From contig CM037590.1 of assembly GCA_021018995.1 (NCBI GenBank), positions 105,401,097 to 105,465,096 on the forward strand: 64,000 nt of DNA, read 5' to 3'. Positions 43,865 through 53,640 of the stretch are shown here, in pieces. The notes beneath the pieces are model-generated. The model was given only the letters and a program-made list of their open reading frames with translations. It did no database searches and was not told where the DNA came from. Made by a program: the position numbers and the translations under genes. The stretch comes from Chloranthus sessilifolius (Eukaryota; Streptophyta; Magnoliopsida; Chloranthales; Chloranthaceae). The first letter of the stretch is position 1. Every line of letters begins with the position of its first letter.

Positions 43865-46117
43865 TATTATTCTGCCCACCTTGCAATTATTATATGATTT
43901 AAATAGCAGATTTACTGTATAAATTACAACAATGTTGAATCAAGGCAAGTAGCCAGTCCTGCAAGAATCAGGGCTGTTGTAGCAAATTTTAAAAGGTAAG
44001 TAAGGGTATGTCCATTGGGAAATTGATTCTAAAGGATGGTAAATTTTCAGATCTATGATAGATCTGGCACTCTATCCTAGTTTTAACTAAACTAAAGCAG
44101 GAAAGAGGAGAGGATTTATGGTTTTGTAACTTTAGCTACAAATTACAAAAGATAAATGCTATTAATCCTGATCTAATCAAACCCGAAGATAAGTAGAGAT
44201 ATAGAAGAGATGAAACATAAAAAGGGTGAGAACAATAGCTAGGGGTCTTGGTCTTTTACTAAAAATCAAAGGATTCATTGGCAGTGCATAGGATAGATTT
44301 GCTACCATCGTCCATCTGGCTACAAGCTCCCCATTTTTGGCAGATGCAAGGTATAAGAATCCATCTGGCTATAGATCATAGCCTTAGGATTGCTTCAGCA
44401 GAGAACTGAAGCAATCCTAAGGCTATGATCTATCCACTTTAATGGTCACAGACCATCCGAGAGATTGTTCCACTTCAAGGATCTTGATTAGAACAGGAAA
44501 GCTATTGCAGATGCTGCGAATGCCAGGCTACCAGCTTCCCATTTCTGGCTGGCATCCCCAGGAGTATCTGACCCAGGGAAATCAAATACGAAAAAGTGAA
44601 ATATAGATCAGAATCACCTTTAAAATCTATAATTATATTACAATCATAAAACTTACAATCCTATTGTGCTCAGATCTGCAATCTGTACAACATACAATCC
44701 TTCACAAGCCTTTAAAACTCTCAATTTATAGCTCTAGACCTCACCCTAACTACTGAGAAGAGTTTAGCCACTCGTGATTGGCTAAAGAGAGAATGGGAGG
44801 AGGAAGAAGGAGGGAGAATTTAGAGGAAAAAATATGGATCTCGCGCTAAGCTCTGGTTCTCTCAAATTCTGAATGGTTGTTCTATATTTTCTTCAAGCTT
44901 TTATACTCTCCTCCTCTGTCCTTGGATTCATTTCAGCCAATCCGAGTGCAAGGGAATAATTCTATTTTTTGGGCTGCTGCTGTGGCCGATTTCTCTTCTA
45001 GAAGCTCTCTCCCACTGGCTCTCAACTGGAAAATACACGTGAAGTAGTTAGGGTTTTCATGCATGCCCAACTATGTGCTAAAAATACCCCCAGGGGTTGC
45101 TAAAATTCTTTGAAACTCATGCACAAAATTCTGGAAGTGGCAGTTGCTGGAGAAACACGCTGAGAAGTTGCCAAAATGAGTGTCGAGTGGTTCAGAGAAC
45201 CTGTCGACAGGTTCTACGTCTGATTTAGGTTCACATCAGCAGGTTGCATTGGCTTTCGATAGCTTCGCAGACTTCTCAATAGGATTGAAGTAGCTAGTCG
45301 ACAGGACTGAAGTAGCTCTCGATAGGATTGAAGATTCCTTGATAGGTTGATGAAGATCCTGTCGACAGCTTGGGAGAACATCTCGAGAGGTTGATGTTAA
45401 CTTGTCGATAGGTTTGAAGGCTTATTTCTTCATTCTGTGTAGTTCCTCACTCATCCTCTTGACAGGTTATAGACAATCCTGTCGACTTGTTATACATTCT
45501 CCAGTGAAGTGCTCGACAAGTTGGCTCAATCCTTGCGAGAAGGAACATAGCTTCAGGTAAGTTGTCGATAAGTTATCTTGCACTGCTCGACAGGTTAAGT
45601 TGAACCTCGTGATAAGTATCTGGAACCTCTCGACATCTTCTGTACCTTGAAGTATCCTCTCGACAGGATCCACAGTTGGATCTCCAACCTCTCGGTGGGT
45701 GTTGGAACCTCTCGAGATCTTCATCTCTTCCCTCAATACCTCTCGATAGCTTCATTCCTTGCTCTTAGAACTTTCCGACAGGTGTTGGGGAGCTCTCGAA
45801 AGCTTCATGGAACCTCACGACTGCTTATTTTCAGTGCTTTCACAGCTGGCACACATCTTGAGTGTGTTGTTATTCCTTTGTTCAGCCTTAGCAACCCCTT
45901 AGTAGGTTCAACTTTCTTCCTTACAGTTGGACATGGTCTCAGGCCTTTCCAAATGGGTAGCATAGTGCTTCTTGGGCTCTTTTAAGTGGAAGTCTGTATT
46001 AAGCTTGCAATTTATTGCTTAACTACAAAATATACTCAAAACACATTATTAGTCTACTCAAGGGTCCACCAAAGGTCAGGTTAGGAGGTGAAAAATAGTA
46101 TTTTTCACTACTTAACA
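43865..46117 (-). repeat. LTR U3 of the tandem array
   Basis: Starts TGTTAAGTAGTG at 46117 and ends AGAATAATA at 43865, 2.25 kb. TATA is the reverse complement of 44898-44905, array at 45180-45820. It contains a 28-bp perfect inverted repeat (44371-44433) absent from U0-U2. The flanking sequence at 46118 is not the usual PPT block. Confidence 0.8.
44371..44433. repeat. 28-bp perfect inverted repeat, 7-base spacer
   Basis: Left arm 44371-44398 and right arm 44406-44433 are exact reverse complements (core CATAGCCTTAGGATTGCTTC); the spacer is CAGAGAA. The right arm is ordinary LTR sequence (compare 33940-33960); the left arm replaces unrelated sequence in the sister LTRs, so it is an inverted copy inserted next to its source. 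Confidence 0.9.
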
Positions 46118-47039
46118 CTACACTAGAGTTAACTATTCCATTCGCAGATCTACTCTGCCACACCGCCAAACCTAAGTTAAATAGTGTCCTCACTGTTTCA
46201 TGCAACATGTGTATAGGGGCAGCAGGGAAACAATAGACAGACACCCTAAATTATAGTAGAAAATGATGAAAAAGCTAAACAAAAATTCAGCAAATTAAAC
46301 TAGGAAGAGAAAAATAGATGGTATATACAAGTGTGACACTACAAGAACAACACTACAACATAAAATACTAAAAACAAAAAGTAAAAACAGCATAAATGAA
46401 ATTAAAAGCAGCAGATATAGACAAAACAAAAACTAACTAAATACCTAAAAACAGAGAAATCCTAAACCTAACTACCTAACATGATCTAGGTATGAATCAA
46501 AATGATGGCAAAAAATTTCAGCATTGAAAGTACACACATTGGAAAGCAGGATTCATACAAAAAAATTAGATCAGACCACATAATATATACAAACAATCCG
46601 GATGGGGGTACATGAATTACAAAATTTTTAATTTCCCCATCCGGACTCAACTGAATTGGAAAGAACTATGAAATCAAAAATTAAAGGTCATACCTTTGGT
46701 TTTGCAACAAACCTAAATTCTTCCTTTCAGTAGATATTCAGTTGCATGAGAGATGCAGAGAGCAGCTCTAGCTCATGGCAGGTGGATAAGCAATAAAAAG
46801 GCAGTAATGGTGCCTTAGATGTTCATTCTTCATTAAATTCATCAAATTCCTCACCCCAAGTGTGACAATTTGAGTGAGGAATTTCCACTATCTCATCAAC
46901 ACAGCAACTGAATATGGTAAAAATTTTCTTTTATTTTTTCATTTTTAAATTTTTTTATAGTTTTATATTTTTTTCATTTTTTTTTTCAATTGGCACTCAA
47001 CAACCCTATTTTATTCAGCTTCTGTCCTTATGCACACTC
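46118..47039 (-). other. Athila-like internal fragment with large deletions
   Basis: 46118-46200 resembles the ORF2 3'-end block (stem-loop GCAGA/TCTGC at 46144-46158, AATAGTGTCCTCACTG) joined almost directly to the LTR U3 start, so the 1.5-kb block present in other units is missing. The rest is AT-rich with no ORF; a perfect 11-bp inverted repeat lies at 46597-46645 and T/A runs at 46920-46990. Confidence 0.5.
46597..46645. repeat. 11-bp perfect inverted repeat, 27-base loop
   Basis: TCCGGATGGGG (46597-46607) and CCCCATCCGGA (46635-46645) would form a GC-rich stem in an otherwise AT-rich stretch. Confidence 0.85.
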
Positions 47040-47501
47040 GCTTGGCATCACTACAATCTTGGGTAGCCACCTCCTTCCATTCCTCGAGGCATTGATTGAC
47101 TTAGTTTCTTCATGACTTGAAGAAGCTCCATCAATCAAATATACTCCTCATGGGTTGTTCACTGTTTGGCTCGAGAGCTGACCCTCTTCCCGTCGTGTTA
47201 GAGCATTTGAAATATGATCAAGCTGGTCCTCAATTCCTCTGATGCTCTGTGTGTGGGAATCCACAATTTGTGCAACGGGGCCTAGGTTTTGAAAAGAAGA
47301 CAAAACCTACTCTCCTCAAAGGAGGGGACTCTAGGGTACTGGGGTGCTACAACTAACTGTCCTGGCTAGGAGGGCTGCTGAGAAAATTGTTGTCCTTGTT
47401 CATGACCTTGGTAAGACTGCTGATTAGTATTGTAGGGCAAAGCCTGCTACTGCTGGGTATAAGCCGAATCAGCTTGTCTCCACCTCAGATTTGGGTGGTT
47501 C
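47040..47501 (-). pseudogene. Athila-like gag C-terminal fragment, cut by Tat2
   Basis: Minus strand from the Tat2 edge reads NHPNLRWRQADSAYTQQ, then NQQSYQGHEQGQQFSQQP, VVAPQYPRVPSFEE and a decayed QLDHISNAL-type stretch. It aligns with HPNLRWRQDNYMQPQQ and SFKDQVLTSLQNL of the plus-strand gag (about 54760-54990). Internal stops (for example QQ-stop-QALP) and a frameshift near 47300 are present. The upstream gag half would be on the far side of the nested insertions, outside the window. Confidence 0.7.
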
Positions 47502-47888
47502 TGTAAACACCCAAATCTGGCCCAAGGCCCGATCGAAATACATTTCGAGAAAGGTGTGCTTTCGAGCTTTTGATGGCATGTATGGAACCTTTAGGAACCA
47601 CCCTAGAACCCTTTCAAACCCTTTTGAATCACCCTAGATCCCATAAGAACCTGCCCCGAACCTTTAAAAATCAATCCCAACCCTTAGAACCCGTTCTGAA
47701 CCTAAACCTAACCTTCCAAAACCTTGGAAAAGGGTGTAGTGCACCAGGACTAGCTACGGGCTTCTACTATGATCGAATCTCACACCATTGAAAAGTAGAG
47801 GATGTCAGCTTTCCAACGGTCCAAGGATCACCCCAATCGGAGTTGTACATCAAAAGATACGGTCGCCCCATTGCCAGTTATAATTTTG

Positions 47889-48060
47889 CCTGGCACAACT
47901 ATTAGTTGCGCCAGGTCACTTCCCCCAGAAATTAAGCCTGACGCAACTAATAGTTGTGCCAGTTTTAAATGTGGACCCCACCCTCGCGAGCCAACTTTCA
48001 AGCACTGTTCAGCACTGTTTTACTATACATTTGCCTGGCATAACTATTAGTTGCACCAGG
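47889..48060 (+). promoter_or_regulatory. Palindrome cluster in Tat2 LTR U3 (TGGCGCAACTA type)
   Basis: Three copies of an inverted repeat with arms CCTGGCRCAACTA and TAGTTGYRCCAGG: 47889-47915, 47937-47962 and 48034-48060. They occupy the slot that holds GCGTATATA palindromes in the Tat1 LTR. Four more copies lie in the leader at 49811-49954. Confidence 0.8.
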
Positions 48061-48839
48061 CATATGAACAGTAATCATGTTTTTTTGCCTCGAAATTCAT
48101 GATTGGGGTTTGACTTATTGACCACCTCGACCTTTGGGGTGTGTTTTGATAGTTTTATTGCACCCATTCACTACCTATTTGCAACCCCTTAAGTGTCTTA
48201 AGGCCTCACCCCATCATCCACCATTGGAGGACCTTTTCACATATTTTAAGGCTCTAAAAACCCTAGGAAACCTTAGATTTGAGATAACCTAATTGCTAAC
48301 CCCAATTAGCACTTAAGCAGTCTCCTAACCCACCCATTTCCTATAAATAGACCCCCCCCCCCTTGGATTAAGGGTTGAGAATTTTGGCCTAAGAGAGAAA
48401 GATCTTAAAGTAAAAAGATTTTTCTCCCTTTGGTGCACACTTCCCATACAAATTCCAGATTTTAAAAAGCTCCCTTAGACCTTAGCATTTCATTAAAAGC
48501 CTTTAGGTTAGGTGTGTGTATTCCCTTAGCCTTCCCTCTCTACCTCTTAGCTTCAAGCCTTAAGAGTTAGAATCCCTTTTTCCACCATTCAAGCTTCAAA
48601 AGCTCATCAAAGCAAGCCACGCAAGGCTCTCCTACGGTGTTACAAGGGCCCGAGGGCTCCGGCTCTCCCCTTTCTTCTCCTATTTTTTTTTGGCTTTTCT
48701 CATCCTCTCATCTGTGCCATTACGCCGCTGAATTTACGGTAGGAACGGAGGGGCACAAATAGGATTCTAAGCCCTTTTAGGCAAGAGGAAGTCATTTTTT
48801 TTTCTTTTACTTTATTTTAATTTTGGCCATTAGTAGAGA

Positions 48840-48882
48840 CCGCGTTAAGCGGGTTGATCGGGTGCCTAACAGTTTCCCGATC
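48840..48882 (+). promoter_or_regulatory. Two conserved hairpins in Tat2 LTR
   Basis: CCGC/GCGG (48840-48852, loop GTTAA) and GATCGGG/CCCGATC (48856-48882). Same stems as 8520-8562 in Tat1 with changed loops. Confidence 0.55.
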
Positions 48883-49071
48883 GATAACCGAAGCCCCTAC
48901 CCAAGAGCCTTTGGTGTGGACCGAATTCAGAGTCATATTTGTGGCACTTCGGTGCTTATAAAAATGATATAGGTATCTCGGTACACCAAAAGCTCTAGGT
49001 GGTGACTCTATATTTTTGCAAGCGAGCGCATCGTCACAACGGGATCGTCAAAAATCTCACGGTTGCACAGA

Positions 49072-49089
49072 TGGCGACTCTGCTGGGGA
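49072..49089 (+). other. Primer-binding site of Tat2
   Basis: TGGCGACTCTGCTGGGGA begins two bases after the LTR end GCACA. This fits the tRNA-Arg-type PBS reported for Ogre/Tat elements. Confidence 0.75.
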
Positions 49090-50441
49090 GAGCTTGTAGA
49101 GCTTCTCCTTAAAATTTGGCCCTTTGTTTTTTATTTTACTAACCATTTTTGCTATTTTTTTTACTTTTTTTTATTTTTCTCACCCCTACTTTTCCGTCAT
49201 TTATGAGCCTTAGCCAATTGGCGGGCCTACTTACGCATTTTCTTTTAATTACCTTTAAATTTCTATCATTTAAAGTGCCTTAGCCTATTGGTGGGCCTAC
49301 TTGTGCACTCATATCCCAACAGTGGACGCCGGCCCGTAATGGCGGCACGGGATCATCACCCCCGGTCTTTGAACTAAAGAAAACTTCCAAAAGAAAAAGC
49401 TTTGAAAAAAAAATTAAAATTGAATCAAGAATAGGGAGCTTAATTATTTAGTTTTCATGGGGTAGATTTTTAAAAGGGTTGAGTTTAGGCACACATACAA
49501 CTACCTAGGTCTTAGTATGGCGGCCGCCCCTAGTGGTGATGATCAAGAAAAGTCCCAGCCCACCTAGTATCTGAGAAGGTTCTTGCGCCAAAGGTATATC
49601 GGGTGGGTTCCCATTCCAAAGCTTAAAACCCTTGGGGAGCGCACTAGCGAGTTATACCGGACTCAAATCCTTTAGGCGCGGTGAGGAGAGAATCGATCAC
49701 AAGAAACAGCTCAGTTCCCGGAAGCCTAGCTTTCACAAAAACCAAAAAAAGAGACTCATTTTGGGTGTTGTATGCTGCTGTCATATACATTTGGAGTCCC
49801 ATTTTAGCTTGGCGCAGGTATTAGTTGCGCCAATGCAAAAATATGGAATTTATAACTGTTAGTTGTGCCAGCTTTAAATCCTCAAATTTTACCTTAGTTG
49901 CGCCAGTGTAAAAAGGAGGTCCTGCTACCTGGGCGCATGTATTAGTTACGCCAGGTCTGTTCTGGACAGCAGCTGCCTGAATCTGTGGCCTTTGTCACCT
50001 CCCGAATCTCCCGATCAGTGTGCTTAGTGCCTTGTTTGGGCCCCGCCATCTCCGACACCCAATACGCCCCCGCTGGTCAAAAGAGGGCAACTTCTTTTTA
50101 GCTCATTTCGAAAGATCGGGTTATTTACCTTGATTTTTGTGCCTTCAATAGATCAAAGGTTTTCCTTCGATTCTTTCAAAGTGCGTCGGAATTATCGCCA
50201 CTGGTCTTGAATTAGGGTACGAGAGCCACCCGAAAAGGCAATTCCAAGGCCTCGGAACCTTTGTTTTTCAAAAACTTTTTTCCAAAAATCAAAAAATAAA
50301 AAAGTAAATCAAAACCCAAAAAAAATAGTTTGTGGTGCCGGCACAACGGCATCATCTTGCCCTCCACCGCCCTGTAGGGAAAGAAGGAGGAGGATTTTTG
50401 GGCCTTATCCAAGGCACCCTTACCCAACCCGTTCCCGTAGA
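49090..50441 (+). other. Tat2 untranslated leader
   Basis: No convincing ORF; ATGGCGGCCGCC at 49517 opens only 16 codons. A duplicated phrase GCCTTAGCCNATTGGYGGGC (about 49206 and 49270) with CTACTTRYGCA lies near the start. Four LTR-type palindromes are at 49811-49954. A/T-rich with a G/C-rich stretch near 49320-49370. Confidence 0.55.
49811..49954 (+). promoter_or_regulatory. Internal palindrome cluster of the Tat2 type
   Basis: GGCGCAGGTATTAGTTGCGC (from 49811), a half copy ending TTAGTTGTGCCA (to 49870), CCTTAGTTGCGCCA (49892-49905) and GGGCGCATGTATTAGTTACG (from 49931). This is the motif of the Tat2 LTR, 740 bases downstream of the LTR end. Confidence 0.75.
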
Positions 50442-50676
50442 ATGTCGTGGGTAGTGGACCCGGCTTATGCCAATCCCAACTCATCCCCGCCACCTTCTCC
50501 AACCTACACTAATTCGGGAGAAGGTTTTTCCACCATCCCCCTCACCTAATCACCCTTTCTCGTTACCATCCTGTTTGGCGCCCCCATATTCCCAACCACT
50601 ACCCCCCAAAATATCCAAAATCAACCCCCCCATTCCCCATCTTTTACCCAAACCATGCCCATTCTCCCTCCCATAT
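50442..50676 (+). pseudogene. Tat2 gag-like N-terminal fragment
   Basis: ATG at 50442-50444 opens MSWVVDPAYANPNSSPPPSP, followed by a proline/threonine-rich frame with one stop (after FSTIPLT) and PPHSPSFTQTMPILPP up to the Athila insertion at 50677. Proline-rich N-termini are common in Tat-group gag proteins, but the conserved gag domain would lie further downstream, beyond the insertion, so identification rests on position and composition. Confidence 0.4.
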
Positions 50677-50874
50677 TGTTAAGACCTGAAAAGTACGACT
50701 TTTCACCCCTTAACTTAACCTTTGATTAGACCCTTAGCCATCTAATAAGTTCTTGTTAAGTGTTTTATGTAGGTAATAATCAATAGTGAAATAAGGCCAG
50801 GAATCCTGCTAAGGAGCTTGTTTTGGCACCACAAGTCCCTCAGAAGGATGAACTCTGAATCCAGACCTGAAATG

Positions 50875-51600
50875 AGCCTCGCGCAGCTGACCCAAGCTTT
50901 AGAAGATTCAGGAGAAATATGCCTCGCACAGTCCAACTGAGCTTCCCAAGACTTTACAAACAACTTCTCGCACAGTTGAGTGACTGAAGAGCTTCAGAAG
51001 CATAAACTTGCGCAGCTCTCACGAAGCTCAAGAGTAGAACACATCATGCAGTCTCGTGTAGTTCAAAGCAGACCTCTCTCAGCCTCGCGCAGTTTGCTCA
51101 AAATGGCTGAGGAGAGAGAGCTTCAGAAGACGCTTCACGCAGTAGCCGCGGGATGCAAATTTCAGAAGAGAACTCCTCGCGTAGTTCTCGCGCTATTCAA
51201 GAAGAAAGCATCCTCGCGAAGACAGAGCCATCCTCACGAAGATCAATTAAGACATGAACCTCGCGCAGTTCAGAACTCATTAGAGCCTCACGAGGAAACT
51301 CGCGAAGTCCATTGAAGAGAAGTGCTCGCGAAGTTCTCGCGCTATTCAAATCCATCCTCGCGAAGATCAACCCAGAGAATGCACAGCTACCTCGCGACTG
51401 TGTGAACTCCAACCCCGCGACATCTAAGGCTTTGATGTCTACACAACCTCGTGAAGCCCAATCCAGCGAGAGCGCAATTCTCTATCGCGCGACTGCCTGA
51501 AGAGCAAACCAAGGCAACCTCGTGACGGTTGAAGCTTCAATGTCAAACCATCCTCGTGAAGAGCAAGAGCTACCACGCGACAAGTCTGGGAAACAATAGC
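50875..51600 (+). promoter_or_regulatory. CTCGCG motif array in Athila 5' LTR
   Basis: About thirty sites such as CCTCGCGCAG, TTCTCGCGCTATTC, CTCGCGAAG, CCTCGCGAC and GCGAGAGC, spaced roughly 20-40 bases and mostly followed by pyrimidine-purine phrases like CAGTT or AAGTTC. Many include the palindrome TCGCGA. The array recurs in the 3' LTR (61862-62585) and upstream of ORF2 (55500-55720). Confidence 0.8.
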
Positions 51601-51795
51601 TACCTAGCAAAGCTCTGAACTTCAACTTTCATCTCTTCAATAGAGGACCTTCTGGGAATTTCCAGTGATTAGGGCACACACTCCCACGATTAAATCTCTA
51701 TGCACACGCCTCGAGGCATCCAAGGATCACTATTAGACCATGTGGCATCATTAAAATTAGGGTTTCCTAACCCTAATGCGCCTCCACACCACTGC

Positions 51796-51803
51796 TATAT
51801 AAA
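51796..51803 (+). promoter_or_regulatory. TATA box of Athila LTR
   Basis: TATATAAA in CTGCTATATAAACCC, 1.1 kb into the LTR; repeated in the 3' LTR at 62692-62699. Confidence 0.7.
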
Positions 51804-53278
51804 CCCATACTTAGCTTAGGTTTAGACATCCTGGAAAATCTTAGAAATCTTAGAACAAATTTGGGAACACGTCTCATCTCTTAGAGATTTGATCTGAGAT
51901 CGTTTTTCTTTTCTTTTGTAGCTGTAAGTAGTTTTCTTTTTCTTTTACCTTCTCTCCATAGTCCAGACTTGTCTTATGCATTTTGAACTAGTTTAATGGA
52001 AGTTTTGTAATAGGATTTGTACTTTATGGGATTTGTGTTTGAATGTGATCTGCTCTGTGCAAAGCTGCTGCCTTGTGATCCGCCATTGCTTTGGCTGTGA
52101 TTCAAAGCAATGGAGGACTGATTCTAAGGGCCACTTAGATCCAAGTGACCTGTGTGTCTGGGCTATCATGGTCATATACAGCCTTAGCCCCACCACAGGA
52201 CCCACTGGATCTGAAATCCCCATGGGAGCTTGAGCTGGTAGCCTTGTGACCATGGTGGTGGCAGCGATATTCTTATTTTGTCTTGGGCTCCGTGAGGAGG
52301 ATGGCTTCTGGGATAGTCTGTGACCATTCAAGTGGACAGGTTATAGCCTTAGGGTGATTCTAATCCACTGATCCAAGATGGATCCTTCTTCTTTGCACCT
52401 GAGCTTGTATTTGCCTGGTGGGAGATTGTACAGAGGCAGACTCCCCTATATTTGTATAGATCTGCTATTAGATGTTAGATCTGATCTGGTTATAGAGATT
52501 GTAGGCTTGTGACTGGACAATTGTAGCCTCACTCAAGCAATGGACAACTAGATCGAAGGTTGTACTCAATCTCTTGCTGTTCTATGTGTCTGGGCTATCA
52601 TGGTCCTATACAGCCTTAGCCCCACACATAGAGCTTTAGAAGTTGAGGTTCCCTATGGATTCTTTAGCTGGTAGCTTGGATGAAATAGTGCCTACAATGA
52701 TTAACTTGTTTTGATCCATCCCTGGATTGTGGTTCCCCTATGGGATAGTCTGTGACCATTTGAGTGGACAGGTTATAACCTTAAGGGATTGAATCATGGC
52801 AGAGAGATGGGTTGGATCCTTTCTCCTCAGTGGTGATAACGTAGCCATTGGACAGGATTTCTATAACATCAGATCTGAATCTGAGTTACAAAACTCCTCT
52901 GATCTAGGCTCAATAACATACTTCTCACCCTTTTATATTTATTTTTCACACTCCATCCATCCTCTCAACCCTTTCTGTAGTTCAGACATTAGGCTACCTT
53001 AGGATCTGTAAACTAAGTGACCTTAAACTCCCTTCCCTTAAGGCGCGGATCAGTGAGTCGATCTGGAGGGACTACTAAAGATGGCTCCCTTGGAGCTATA
53101 GATCATCTTTCCCTGTGGGAGAAACTCTTACTTATCAAAACTTGCCACAATGGACCCTGTATCTTGCAGGTCTAGGACTCCCCAGTTGTGCTGATTTCAT
53201 CCCCTGTTTTATTTTGATTTTAAATTTCTTTTACCACAAACAAATAAAGAAAGCACAGCTGGGGTAGCAACAAGTTTT

Positions 53279-53296
53279 TGGCGCCGCTGTCGGGGA
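53279..53296 (+). other. Primer-binding site, Athila tRNA-Asp type
   Basis: TGGCGCCGCTGTCGGGGA follows the LTR end CAACA by AGTTTT. This is the standard Athila PBS with minor change. Confidence 0.85.
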
Positions 53297-53640
53297 GAGT
53301 TGATCTATTAGTAGACCCTAAGTTTTTATAGTTTTATTATTCTTTGGTAGTGAAGAATAATTGATACTGCTGATGCATTTGTGAATTTTTTTTGCAGATC
53401 TAGACAGCATTAGTGAAGGACAGTTGGACTGCAATTGGAGCTTCGCTACCTCTGTTTGCAAACTCTCTAACTTTTAAAACTCTGTCTATCTTTCTTGAAA
53501 ATTCTCTAGCAGTATCTAGGATAGTTGTAAATGTATTCTTTGAATAGCTGTAAATTAGTTAGATAAAATTTGTTAATTGTAAAGTTATTCATTTGCAATG
53601 GGCCTGCAAGAAGCTCTCCTTGTTGTTGGTGTGCTTGTAT
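53297..53640 (+). other. Athila leader between PBS and gag
   Basis: T-rich untranslated leader; no ORF of note. Confidence 0.5.

Larger units (their letters stand above)
47502..49069 (+). repeat. 5' LTR of Tat2
   Basis: TGTAAACACCC to GTTGCACA, 1568 bases. Collinear with the Tat1 LTR: opening CAAATCTGGCCCAAGGCCCG, proline-codon-like AACCCTTTNGAA runs, CCAGCTTTCCAAC, ACCCCATCATCC, TATAAATA (48342-48349), AAGGGCCCG, ATCGATAACCGAAGCCCC and GCACA. Only the U3 palindrome module is unrelated. C run at 48351-48361. Confidence 0.88.
47502..50676 (+). mobile_element. Second Tat/Ogre-like element (Tat2), 5' part
   Basis: 5' LTR, PBS, leader and the beginning of a proline-rich gag-like frame. It interrupts the minus-strand Athila-like gag at 47501 and is itself cut by the plus-strand Athila element at 50677. 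The rest of Tat2 should resume beyond the window, after the Athila 3' LTR. The five bases before the LTR are GGTTC (47497-47501), the expected target duplication. Confidence 0.8.
50677..53272 (+). repeat. 5' LTR of plus-strand Athila-like element
   Basis: TGTTAAGACCTGAAAAGTAC to GGTAGCAACA, 2596 bases. U3 has the CTCGCG motif array (50875-51600); TATATAAA lies at 51796-51803. The transcribed part contains a partial internal duplication: GTGTCTGGGCTATCATGGTC occurs at about 52158 and 52586, and GGGATAGTCTGTGACCATT at 52311 and 52741. The 3' LTR keeps these features. Confidence 0.88.

Noticed and set aside
48351..48361. C homopolymer after the TATA box (also 37299)
   Set aside because: Simple-sequence slippage; no function supported.
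50980..51500. Open frames across the CTCGCG array (also 62006-62480)
   Set aside because: Arise from the repeated GC-rich motif; arginine/alanine-rich with no conserved frame between LTR copies.
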